NCBI GenBank assembly: GCA_964016885.1
Contig: OZ024742.1
Span: 117,653,823 to 117,717,822, forward strand
Source: Eledone cirrhosa
Taxonomy: Eukaryota; Mollusca; Cephalopoda; Octopoda; Eledonidae
Reading direction: 5' to 3'
Length of the DNA stretch: 64,000 nt
A program made the position numbers and the translations under genes. Of this stretch, positions 63,850 to 64,000 are shown one piece after another. The first letter of the stretch is position 1. Each line of letters starts with the position of its first letter. The notes beneath the pieces are model-generated. The model saw nothing but the letters and a program-made list of their open reading frames with translations. It ran no database searches and had not been told where the DNA came from.

Positions 63850-64000
63850 GAGAGCTTTAAATCAACAAAAACAATGGAAGGATAGAAATTATTTCCTGAT
63901 CCCGACAATTGTTTCTATGCTATTAAATTTCTTTTATTTGAACTTACAGAAAATATAATTACTTTGCAAGAAATTTGAAAATTGCAACGTTTCTTCACGT

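Overview
This is a eukaryotic, intron-rich, repeat-saturated window. It has about 40% GC at most, long (TA)n, (GA)n and (CA)n tracts, several copies of a tRNA-derived SINE with the body 'gataaaataaagtaccagta', and the interspersed 'cccatgcaagcatgg...cggacg' repeat. Together with one clearly metazoan multi-exon gene, this points to a coleoid cephalopod, most likely an octopus. The species is an inference from repeat content and the protein match, not a database result.

The one host gene I can build is a DDHD1-type intracellular phospholipase A1 on the + strand, from 26,886 to 58,825. Fourteen exons, plus one likely 21-nt microexon, join in compatible phases with GT/AG borders. They encode about 759 or 766 residues: acidic N-terminus, WWE-like segment, lipase motif A-H-S-L-G, short coiled coil, and C-terminal DDHD domain ending at TAG 58,823-58,825. 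A TATAAAAG/initiator pair near 26,706-26,737 is a candidate promoter, and AATAAA at 59,084 a candidate poly(A) signal. The introns (115 to about 4,600 bases) are filled with SINEs, LINE pieces and a 20-bp-unit minisatellite.

The left 26 kb carries no convincing host gene and is a mobile-element graveyard: LINE endonuclease and RT fragments, a mariner transposase relic, Helitron-like ends, a 405-bp near-perfect palindrome (4,801-5,205), Penelope-like terminal repeats, a CsRn1-like Gypsy element with both LTRs and a TATG target duplication (19,187-24,535), and, 19 bp further on, a 614-bp Merlin element with 88-bp inverted repeats and a 9-bp target duplication (24,555-25,168). The Gypsy and Merlin elements appear to sit inside an older Helitron-like element whose ends lie near 18,885 and 25,682.

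Right of the gene (58.8-64 kb) are a GIY-YIG endonuclease fragment of a Penelope-like element, SINEs, microsatellites and a double hairpin at 63,351-63,556.

The most interesting signal is three candidate type I hammerhead ribozymes (8,977-9,034 +; 17,252-17,307 +; 28,608-28,665 -) from two different repeat families. They share the same layout: 4-5 bp stem I, CTGATGA, long imperfect stem II, GAAA, 6-nt stem III, TA, cleavage site. For the 17.3-kb copy, homology with a second copy at 11.5 kb starts exactly at the predicted cleavage site.
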